Source: Prauserella_A sp040645195 (GTDB taxonomy: Bacteria; Actinomycetota; Actinomycetes; Mycobacteriales; Pseudonocardiaceae). From it: a DNA stretch of 64,000 nt. The notes under the pieces are model-generated. The model saw nothing but the letters and a program-made list of their open reading frames with translations, had not been told where the DNA came from and made no database searches. Positions 16,916 through 23,728 of the stretch are shown piece after piece (positions within the stretch are counted from its first letter, which is position 1; every line of letters begins with the position of its first letter). Made by a program: the position numbers and the translations under genes. The DNA lies in the NCBI RefSeq assembly GCF_040645195.1, contig NZ_JBEYXW010000001.1, positions 434,001-498,000 of the forward strand. Reading direction: 5' to 3'.

Positions 16916-17512
16916 CTATGAACCTCCGCTCTTGCCGAAGCCGCCGCTGCTGATGCCGAACCCGCCGCGCTGGACGGTCTTGCCGGACCTGGTGCTGATG
17001 TTGGCGTTGGCCGGCTTGGTGTACGAGCCACCGGAGACGGTGCTGCCCACCGTGCCGGTGCCGCCGTAGTTGTACCGGTACTGCTGGTACCCGCCGCCAG
17101 GCAGCGGCAGGAACAGGAACCCGCCGCTGGAGTAGCCACCGTGGGTGGTGACGTAGGTTTCGTCGCAGTACTGCTCGTTCTCGACGACGGCGTTGCTGCC
17201 GTCGGTACACACGGCTGTGACGGACTCCGGGGCGGCGACCAGGTACCAGCCGGCGACCAGGCCCACCAGACCGACCGTGACGCCGCTGCCGATCAGGACC
17301 TTGCGGCGGGTCTCGGCCTTGCGCTCGGCCTCGGCGCGCGCTCGCTCCTCCTCGGCCCGGCGCTGTTCCTCCTCGGCCAGCGCCTTGCGCCGTGCGCGCT
17401 GCTCGGCGAGCGTCGGTTCGCGGGGTTTGGTTGTCTCGGCGTCCTGAAAGCGCATGGAGCCACGCCGGGGTGGCTCCTCGTCAGAGGGGTTCGCAGGGGT
17501 GTCGTCGGTCAT
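16916..17512 (-). CDS. Membrane protein with charged coiled coil and Gly/Tyr-rich exterior, DUF1190 (YgiB)-like
   Basis: The protein is 198 aa. Residues 1-70 are cytoplasmic and highly charged, with an Arg/Glu/Ala coiled coil at about 35-70. One transmembrane helix (VLIGSGVTVGLVGLVAGWYLV, about 72-92) follows. Then comes an outer part with two cysteines (AVCTDG, EQYCDE), a GGFLFLPLPGGG stretch and a Gly-rich tail holding RGGFG. The paired Cys, the LPLPGGG-like patch and the terminal RGGFG recall E. coli YgiB (DUF1190), whose gene also precedes an ATP-grasp gene. The similarity is short and position-based, so the assignment is tentative; the genomic pairing strengthens it. Confidence 0.6.
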   Translation of the reverse strand: MTDDTPANPSDEEPPRRGSMRFQDAETTKPREPTLAEQRARRKALAEEEQRRAEEERARAEAERKAETRRKVLIGSGVTVGLVGLVAGWYLVAAPESVTAVCTDGSNAVVENEQYCDETYVTTHGGYSSGGFLFLPLPGGGYQQYRYNYGGTGTVGSTVSGGSYTKPANANISTRSGKTVQRGGFGISSGGFGKSGGS

Positions 17513-17586
17513 GCAGCACTCCGTAACCGAGGGGCTTGCGCTGCCTCACCCTATCGACCCACGGGCAACCGCCAAATCGACCAGGC

Positions 17587-18600
17587 ATGATGGAGTCGAT
17601 GTCCGACGAGCCCGACCGGTTCCCAGCCGCCCCGAAATCAGCGCTGCGCACGCGCGTGCTGGTGGTCGGCGTCTTCATCGGCGCGCTCGTGGCGATGTCG
17701 TTCAGCTGGGTGTTCTCCTGGGGTTTCGAGACAGAGGCCGAACGTGCTGAAGCGGCCGCCGAGGCCGCGCTCACCAAACGCAGGGAGGCGTTCAGCTCAC
17801 CGCCGGGCAGTTGCCTGACGTGGTCGGCGTCCGATGCCAACGACGTGCGGGCGGTCCGGTGTGCCCAAGACCACCTGTTCGAGGTGGTCGGCGTGGTGGA
17901 CATCGCCGCCGAGTTCCCGCCGGGCGCCCGCCAGCCGAGCACCGAGAGGTGGCGCACGATCACCGAGCAGCGGTGCGGGGAGAAGGCCGAGCAGTACCTG
18001 AAGGCACCGCTGGATCCCGTCGGCAAGCTGTCACTCGGCGTACTGCGACCGGACGACGAGCAGTGGCGGGAAGGCGAGCGCACGCTGCATTGCGGGCTGC
18101 AATGGGCGGGCCCCGGCGGCGAGCTGCAGACCCTGCGCGGCCCCGCGGCGGAGGAGAACCAGTCCAACGTCTGGGAGCCGGGAACCTGCCTCGGCATCGA
18201 GGGCAAGACCGTCAGCGATCCGGTCGACTGCTCCGCGGCGCACTCCTACGAGATCGTCGGGCTGGTGGACCTCAAGACCCACTTCGAGGACGGGTTCCCT
18301 GCGCTCGATGACCAGAAGACGTGGCTGGACACCGAGTGTTCGCGCGTCGTCAGCGAGTACACCGGGGAGGCCGACCTCCGGGAGAAGGGGCTGATCCTCA
18401 GCTGGGACCTCCGCGAGCAGGCGAGCTGGGACGCCGGCGCCACGATGGTGAACTGCAAGGTCGCCGCCAAGCTCGAGGACGACAGCGGCCTGGCACCGGT
18501 GCGGGGCAGCGTCGAGAAGCAGCCGGATCCGCCACCGACGCCCGAGCCGGACGCATCACAGTCGGCACCCACCGAGCCGAGCGCGGCGAACGGCGGCTGA
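17587..18600 (+). CDS. Septum-formation-family membrane protein (two Septum_form repeats)
   Basis: The protein is about 337 aa. A single N-terminal transmembrane helix (LVVGVFIGALVAMSFSWVFSWG) leaves most of the chain outside the membrane. Two homologous domains follow, each opening with PGSCLTW/PGTCLGI and containing a Cys-x-H-x(F/Y)EVVG block (AQDHLFEVVGVVDI and SAAHSYEIVGLVDL), the Septum_form pattern. A Pro/Glu tail ends the protein. ATGs at 17587, 17590 and 17599 are all possible starts. It is probably the counterpart of mycobacterial Rv3835, also beside a HEIAHH metallopeptidase and serS. A role at the division septum is by family name only. Confidence 0.78.
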   Translation: MMESMSDEPDRFPAAPKSALRTRVLVVGVFIGALVAMSFSWVFSWGFETEAERAEAAAEAALTKRREAFSSPPGSCLTWSASDANDVRAVRCAQDHLFEVVGVVDIAAEFPPGARQPSTERWRTITEQRCGEKAEQYLKAPLDPVGKLSLGVLRPDDEQWREGERTLHCGLQWAGPGGELQTLRGPAAEENQSNVWEPGTCLGIEGKTVSDPVDCSAAHSYEIVGLVDLKTHFEDGFPALDDQKTWLDTECSRVVSEYTGEADLREKGLILSWDLREQASWDAGATMVNCKVAAKLEDDSGLAPVRGSVEKQPDPPPTPEPDASQSAPTEPSAANGG

Positions 18601-18603
18601 GCC

Positions 18604-18954
18604 ATGCCGGTGCAGATGACAAGTCGCCGGTTCGAGGAACTCGTCGGGGCCGCGCTGGACGAGGTGCCGCCGGAGTTCGCGAACGCCATGGACAACGTGG
18701 TAGTTCTCGTCGAGGACCACAACGACGAGGAGCCGGACATCCTTGGTCTCTACCATGGCGTCGCCCTCACCGAGCGTGGCCACGACTACGGAGGCGTGCT
18801 TCCCGACCGCATCTCCATCTACCGCCAGCCCATCCTCGCCATCTGCGACACCGAGGACGACGTGGTCGAGGAGGTACTGATCACGGTCGTGCACGAGATC
18901 GCGCACCATTTCGGTATCGACGACGAGCGATTGCACGAGCTCGGTTGGGGCTAA
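18604..18954 (+). CDS. Minimal zinc metallopeptidase (DUF1025/Rv3836-like)
   Basis: The protein is 116 aa, typical for this family of small zincins. The zinc motif HEIAHHFGID (HExxH-x2-G-D) is near the C-terminus. The N-terminal half carries FEELVGAALDEVPPEFANAMDNVVVLVED, conserved across the family. The start lies three bases after the stop of the septum-formation gene, so the two are co-transcribed. The protein is predicted cytoplasmic and its substrate is unknown. Confidence 0.88.
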   Translation: MPVQMTSRRFEELVGAALDEVPPEFANAMDNVVVLVEDHNDEEPDILGLYHGVALTERGHDYGGVLPDRISIYRQPILAICDTEDDVVEEVLITVVHEIAHHFGIDDERLHELGWG

Positions 18955-19041
18955 TGGGTCACGCGGAAAGGCTTAACCCAGACGAGTCACGCATCTTGCG
19001 GCCCCGCAGCAGGCACGATCTGCTCGACTGCGTGGGCGTTG

Positions 19042-20241
19042 ATGTTCCGTAGCTCCGAGCGGCGGCTGAACTGGCTGTTGGGGTCGAGCGCACTGGCCAA
19101 CCTCGGTGACGGCATCGGCAAGGTCGCCTTTCCTCTCCTCGCCGCTACCGTCACACGCGACCCCATACTCATCGCCGGACTCAGTGCGGCGCAGTTCCTG
19201 CCCTGGCTGCTGTGTGCGCTGGTCGTGGGCGGGCTGCTGGACCGCATCGACCGGCGCAAGGCCATCGTGATCGCCAACGCTGCGCGGGCGGTGGTGGTCG
19301 CCGCGATGGCCGCGCTCGTGCTGCTCGACGCCGTGTCGATCTGGGTGGTCTACGTGGCCGCGCTCCTCATCGGGGTCGCGGAGACGGTCGCCGACAGCGC
19401 GGCGAACGTGCTCATCCCAGCGCTCACCGAGCGAGAGCGACTAGCGAACGCCAACAGCAAGCTGCAGGCCACGGAGATCGTGGGGCAGACCTTCCTCGGC
19501 GGCCCGGTTGGCAGCCTCACGTTTGCGATGTTCGCCGCGTTCCCGTTCCTGCTGAACTCGGCGGCCTTCGCGATCGGGGCCGCGCTACTGGCCGCGATGG
19601 CGGGCAGCTACCGGCCACGAGGCCCGGCTCGCCCTGAGACGACGCTGCGTTCGGACCTGGCCGACGGTGTGCGCTGGGTGCGCAGGAACCCGCTGCTGCT
19701 GCGGCTGCTGCTCGTGGCAGGCGCGGTCAGTCTGCTCAGCGAGCTGGCACAGGCCCAGCTCGTGCTGTACGCGCTGGAAGATCTCCGCCTCTCGCCCGGC
19801 GCGTTCGGCGTCTTCGCGTTCGTGGGCGGTATCGGCGGACTGGCCGGTGCCGCGGTGGCGGCCCGGCTGATCGACCGGTTCGACCGGCGCACGCTGCTCA
19901 GCGCGGGGATCGTCGCAGCGGGTGCCGGTTTCGGCGGTATGGGCCTGAGCAGCGACGTCGTGCTGTCGGCAGCCCTGTTCGGCGTGTTCGCCTCAGCTGT
20001 GGTCGTGGTGAACGTGCTGCTGGCCACGGCGCGGCACACACTGGTGCCCGGCGAACTGCTGGGCCGGGTACTCGGCGTGTGGCGCACGGCGGTGTGGGGT
20101 GCGATCCCCGTCGGCGCGCTGCTGGGCGGCGTGCTCACCGATCTGCTCGGCAGCACGAGCGCGACGTTCGCGGTGTCCGGAGCCCTGCTGCTGGTGCTCG
20201 CGGTCGCCGCGTTCGTGGCGATCCGCCCGCAGGACCGTTAG
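19042..20241 (+). CDS. MFS transporter, DHA3/MFS_3-like
   Basis: The protein is 399 aa with about twelve transmembrane helices. FLPWLLCALVVGGLLDRIDRRKAIVIAN includes the DRxxRR loop between TM2 and TM3, and GRVLGVWRTAVWGAIPVGALLGGVLTDLLG is the TM10-11 block of the MFS_3 (enterobactin exporter-like) group. An adjacent TTG could start translation, but ATG at 19042 is preferred. The stop codon shares bases with the stop of the convergent DUF4232 gene (TTAG, 20238-20241), so the two coding regions meet with no intergenic DNA. Substrate unknown. Confidence 0.87.
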   Translation: MFRSSERRLNWLLGSSALANLGDGIGKVAFPLLAATVTRDPILIAGLSAAQFLPWLLCALVVGGLLDRIDRRKAIVIANAARAVVVAAMAALVLLDAVSIWVVYVAALLIGVAETVADSAANVLIPALTERERLANANSKLQATEIVGQTFLGGPVGSLTFAMFAAFPFLLNSAAFAIGAALLAAMAGSYRPRGPARPETTLRSDLADGVRWVRRNPLLLRLLLVAGAVSLLSELAQAQLVLYALEDLRLSPGAFGVFAFVGGIGGLAGAAVAARLIDRFDRRTLLSAGIVAAGAGFGGMGLSSDVVLSAALFGVFASAVVVVNVLLATARHTLVPGELLGRVLGVWRTAVWGAIPVGALLGGVLTDLLGSTSATFAVSGALLLVLAVAAFVAIRPQDR

Positions 20242-20897
20242 GGCTCGCCGGGACCGGACTGGATGGTGGAGACGGTGAGCTGGTTGCCGGGGAGCTCGTG
20301 GCGGGCGCAGCCGGTGCCGGATGCCGCGATGTACATCGACGCCGTCTCCTGGGGCGGGTACACCCGCAGACCACGGACATCGGTCGGCTCGCAGACGGCC
20401 GGGTCGTAGTTGCCGACCTGCACGAAGCCGACAGTGGCACTGGCCACCCCGCCGGGCTGCAGCGTCACCACTTCACCCTTGCTGCCCTCACGGGCAGCGG
20501 CGGGCCCGACCTGGTGGCCATCGTTGCCGGTCACGTAAGAGACACCGGGGAAGCCCTGCAGCGCACACGCCCCGGAGCCGGTGTTGGTGAACCTCAGCGG
20601 CCGGTACACGGTTCCCGCGGCGGCGTCCCCATGCCCGAGAGACAGCCGTAGATCAGCGGATTTGCACAACGGCCTTGGGTCGCTCGGCGCAGCCGCCCTC
20701 GGCGTCGTGCTCGGCGGGGCCGCCATGGTCGTTGCCGGTGGCGCAGTGGTCTGGACTGCCTCCGCCGTCGTCGGTGGTGGGGCTGTGGTCGGTGCCGCGC
20801 TGTCGGGGCTGCCGCCTCCGCAGCCGGCAAGCAACAGGGTCAGGGCCGCGCCGGCGGCCAGTGCCACGTGTGGGACGTTCGCGCGTTTCTTGTTCAT
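20238..20897 (-). CDS. DUF4232 lipoprotein
   Basis: The protein is 219 aa. MNKKRANVPHVALAAGAALTLLLAGC is a lipoprotein signal with lipobox LAGC (Cys about 26). A Thr/Pro/Ala-rich spacer of about 50 residues leads to a DUF4232 domain (CKSADLRLSLGHGDAAAGTVY, RFTNTGSGACALQGFPGV, GCARHELPG). The start at 20897 is preferred over an upstream in-frame start at 20966 because it opens the signal peptide and has GGAG/GGGAGG upstream. DUF4232 proteins are exported, Cys-bonded beta-sandwich proteins of unknown function in actinobacteria. Confidence 0.85.
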   Translation of the reverse strand: MNKKRANVPHVALAAGAALTLLLAGCGGGSPDSAAPTTAPPPTTAEAVQTTAPPATTMAAPPSTTPRAAAPSDPRPLCKSADLRLSLGHGDAAAGTVYRPLRFTNTGSGACALQGFPGVSYVTGNDGHQVGPAAAREGSKGEVVTLQPGGVASATVGFVQVGNYDPAVCEPTDVRGLRVYPPQETASMYIAASGTGCARHELPGNQLTVSTIQSGPGEP

Positions 20898-21011
20898 CAC
20901 TCCGCCCTCCCTGTGCTGGGTGATTACCCCATGGACGCGCCATGCACGCAGGGGGTTGTGCCCCACGCTCCACTCGAAAGGCGGAAATCCCGTGACCGAC
21001 TGCCGTCCCGC

Positions 21012-21635
21012 TCAGCGGTCCATCGGCATGCCGGTCCAGTCCACACAGAGCCAGCCGCCGTCCTGACGGGCACGCAGTTGCACGATGCCGGTGTTCGGGA
21101 TGAGGCTTTTGTCCGCGATCTCGGGAGCGACGTTGTCGGCGAGCCATTCGGCGGCGAGCCGGATGGCACCGCCGTGGCTGACCACGACGACCACGCCGTC
21201 GCCGTCCTGCTCGGCATGCTTGGCGCGGAGCTCGTCGATGGCGCCGACGAAACGGTCACGCACCTGATGCCCGCTCTCCCCTCCCGGCATGGGCACGCCG
21301 AGCTCGCCCTGTGTCCACGAGTGCACGGTCCTGAAGTAGGCCTCGAGAGCCTGCTGGTCGGCACGGTCCTCCAGGTCACCGACGGAGATCTCCTGGATAC
21401 CCGCGATCACCTGCACTTCGATGGCGAGCTCCGCCGACAGCGGCGCGGCCGTCTGCTGGGCACGGGTGGCCTCGGAGGCGTAGACCGCGGCGATCGGCTC
21501 GTCCCGCAGCCGCCCGGCGAGCGCCTGCGCCTGGCCGCGCCCGAGCTCTGTCAGCGGTGGGCCGGGCAGCGCCGTGTTGAGCGTGCGCAGCACGTTGGCC
21601 TCGCTCTGGGCGTGGCGGACCAGGTACAACCTCAT
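21012..21635 (-). CDS. Histidine phosphatase-family protein (phosphoglycerate mutase-like)
   Basis: The protein is 207 aa. The catalytic RHG-like motif is LVRHAQSEAN at the N-terminus, with a second His in VVVSHGGAIRL (about residue 155). EISVGDLEDR and PMPGGESGHQVRDRF are typical of branch-1 phosphatases. Many such proteins are broad phosphatases rather than true mutases. The ATG overlaps the pheA stop by four bases, so translation is coupled. The pheA-phosphatase pairing is also seen in mycobacteria (Rv3838c-Rv3837c), suggesting a link to aromatic or phospho-metabolite handling. Confidence 0.88.
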   Translation of the reverse strand: MRLYLVRHAQSEANVLRTLNTALPGPPLTELGRGQAQALAGRLRDEPIAAVYASEATRAQQTAAPLSAELAIEVQVIAGIQEISVGDLEDRADQQALEAYFRTVHSWTQGELGVPMPGGESGHQVRDRFVGAIDELRAKHAEQDGDGVVVVVSHGGAIRLAAEWLADNVAPEIADKSLIPNTGIVQLRARQDGGWLCVDWTGMPMDR

Positions 21636-22537
21636 GCCAGCTCTCCCTTGCGGACGGCGGCGACCCAGTCGGCCGCGTTGACGAAGTCGTCGTTCGCCGC
21701 ACCCGGCGCGATCGTCGCCGGTACGTCGTCGGCACGGGGGTGCGAGCCGAGGAACCGCACGTGACACCGGCGGCGCAGCGCCGCGAGCGCGTCACCGATA
21801 CGCGGCTCGGCGACGTGGCCCTCGAAGTCGATGAAGAAGCGGTAGATGCCGAAGTTGCCCTTGATCGGGCGCGCGTCGATCCTGGTCAGGTTGATACCGC
21901 GCATTGCCAGCTCGGACAGCAGCTCGGCGAGCGAGCCAGTGCGGTTCGGGGCAGCCGCGACGATCGACGTCCGGTCGGCGCCAGTGGGCTCCGGCAGCTC
22001 GCCGGGCGCGCGGAGGAGCAGGAACCGGGTCTGCGCGTCCGGCACGTCGGCGACCCCGGTCGCCAGCACGTGCAGCGGATAGTGCTCCACCGCCACCTGT
22101 GCGGTCACCGCGGCGTCGTACTCACCCGCCTGCACCGCCACGGCCGCGGCTGCCGTCGAGGACGCCACCACCGGCCGGGCCTCCGGCAGGTGGCGCTCCA
22201 GCCACAGCCGCACCTGCGCCAGTGCGTGCGGGTGGCTGGCCACCGTGCGGATCGGCCCCTCCTCGCCGCGGGTGAGCACGCTGAAATGCACCGGCAGCAA
22301 CGCCTCGGCGACCGCGACGAGCGGGTCCTCCTCGGCGAGGCCGTCGAGCGTCGCGCTGACCGGACCCTCAACGGAGTTCTCGACGGGAACCACCGCGCCG
22401 TCGGCCTCGCCCTTGCGGACGACCGCGAGCGCGGCGTGGATCGTCTCGACCGGAGTCAGCTCGTCAGCGGCCGCGAGCAGGCGCGCGGCCTGCTCGGTGA
22501 AAGTACCTGCGGGGCCGAAGTAGGCGATGCGTGACAC
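21632..22537 (-). CDS. pheA: Prephenate dehydratase
   Basis: The protein is 301 aa, a monofunctional PDT that converts prephenate to phenylpyruvate in phenylalanine synthesis. YFGPAGTFTEQAA opens the catalytic domain, VVPVENSVEGPVSATLDGL is the substrate loop and TRFLLL (about residue 172) contains the key Thr-Arg-Phe. The C-terminal ACT domain (RTGSLAELLSELAMRGINLTRIDARP) binds phenylalanine for feedback control; the usual ESRP appears here as DARP. The start is GTG (MSRIAYFGPAG). It overlaps the phosphatase gene by four bases. Confidence 0.95.
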   Translation of the reverse strand: MSRIAYFGPAGTFTEQAARLLAAADELTPVETIHAALAVVRKGEADGAVVPVENSVEGPVSATLDGLAEEDPLVAVAEALLPVHFSVLTRGEEGPIRTVASHPHALAQVRLWLERHLPEARPVVASSTAAAAVAVQAGEYDAAVTAQVAVEHYPLHVLATGVADVPDAQTRFLLLRAPGELPEPTGADRTSIVAAAPNRTGSLAELLSELAMRGINLTRIDARPIKGNFGIYRFFIDFEGHVAEPRIGDALAALRRRCHVRFLGSHPRADDVPATIAPGAANDDFVNAADWVAAVRKGELA

Positions 22538-22769
22538 GAGGCCAAGGCTACGACGGGCTCGGCTGGATGCGCGGCGCCCACCATGCGGGGTGTCGCCGCA
22601 GGCGTGTGCGCCAGGTCGTCGTCGCCTGAGAGGAAGTCTTCGTCACGCACTGAGCACGACTACGGGCGTGCAGAAGGTCACAGCGTGTTTCGCCCCGGTA
22701 GGGCCTACCGTTAGATGAGCGTTAACCAGATGTACGGCGCCGGCCCATCGACGGGCGAGGAGTGAGCGA
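22538..22769. promoter_or_regulatory. Divergent intergenic region pheA / coaA
   Basis: About 230 bases separate the divergent starts. GAGGAG lies eight bases before the coaA ATG. A short inverted repeat GGTAG-GGC-CTACC lies about 70 bases upstream of it. No riboswitch or T-box architecture is visible. Confidence 0.4.
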
Positions 22770-23702
22770 ATGCCACGGGTCCGTGAGCTGAGCCCTTATG
22801 TCGAGTTGCAGCGTGATCAGTGGCGTGAGCTGCGCCGCTCGACGCCGTTGCCGTTGACGGCCCCGGAGCTGATGCGGCTACGCGGGCTCGGCGAGCAGAT
22901 CGATCTGACCGAGGTCGCGGAGGTCTACCTCCCCCTCTCTCGCATGATCAATCTGCAGGTCGCCGCGCGGCAGCGGCTCTATGAGGCCACGACGACGTTC
23001 CTCGGTGAGGACACACGCGACACGAAGGTGCCGTTCATCATCGGGATCGCCGGCAGCGTCGCGGTCGGCAAGTCGACAACGGCGCGCATCCTGCGGACGC
23101 TCCTGGCGCGCTGGCCCGACCATCCCCGCGTCGACCTCGTCACGACCGACGGGTTCCTGTACCCGCGGGCCGAGCTCGTGCGCCGGGGCCTCATGCACCG
23201 CAAGGGATTCCCGGAGAGCTACGACCGCAGGGCCCTGCTGCGCTTCGTCACCGAGGTGAAGTCGGGCGCCGACGAGGTACGGGCGCCGGTGTACTCGCAT
23301 CTGGCCTACGACATCCTGCCCGGGCAGGAGCAGGTGGTGCGCAGGCCGGACATTCTGATCGTCGAGGGCCTCAACGTGTTGCAACCCGGCCCGCGGCTGA
23401 CGGTGTCGGACCTGTTCGACTTCTCCATCTACGTCGACGCGAGCGCCGCCGACATCGAGCAGTGGTACATCGACCGGTTCCTGCAGCTGCGGCACACCGC
23501 CTTCGCCGACCCGACATCGCACTTCCACCACTACGCGAGCCTGCCCGACGACGAGGCCCGCGCCGAGGCACGGCACCTGTGGAAGACGATCAACGAGCCC
23601 AACCTGGTCGACAACATCCGGCCGACCCGCCCACGTGCGACGCTGGTGCTCCGCAAGGACGCCGACCACTCGATCAACCGCGTCCGCCTGCGCAAGCTCT
23701 AG
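22770..23702 (+). CDS. coaA: Type I pantothenate kinase
   Basis: The protein is 310 aa, the normal length of bacterial PanK-I, which phosphorylates pantothenate as the first step of coenzyme A synthesis in the cytoplasm. Walker A is GIAGSVAVGKSTTARIL (about residues 91-107), DLVTTDGFLYP supplies the catalytic Asp, and KGFPESYD, YSHLAYDI and LIVEGLNVLQ are family blocks. AGGAG eight bases upstream supports the ATG. A perfect hairpin follows directly after the stop. The gene is essential in many actinobacteria that lack a type III enzyme. Confidence 0.96.
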   Translation: MPRVRELSPYVELQRDQWRELRRSTPLPLTAPELMRLRGLGEQIDLTEVAEVYLPLSRMINLQVAARQRLYEATTTFLGEDTRDTKVPFIIGIAGSVAVGKSTTARILRTLLARWPDHPRVDLVTTDGFLYPRAELVRRGLMHRKGFPESYDRRALLRFVTEVKSGADEVRAPVYSHLAYDILPGQEQVVRRPDILIVEGLNVLQPGPRLTVSDLFDFSIYVDASAADIEQWYIDRFLQLRHTAFADPTSHFHHYASLPDDEARAEARHLWKTINEPNLVDNIRPTRPRATLVLRKDADHSINRVRLRKL

Positions 23703-23703
23703 G

Positions 23704-23728
23704 ATCATCGCCGGTTTGCGGCGATGAT
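23704..23728 (+). other. Perfect 10-bp hairpin covering the next start codon
   Basis: ATCATCGCCG (23704-23713) pairs perfectly with CGGCGATGAT (23719-23728) around a five-base loop. The stem starts one base after the coaA stop and its 3' arm contains both ATG codons (23724, 23727) proposed for the BTAD gene. No T-tract follows, so it is not a classical terminator. It may cap the coaA mRNA 3' end or limit initiation of the next gene. Confidence 0.6.
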
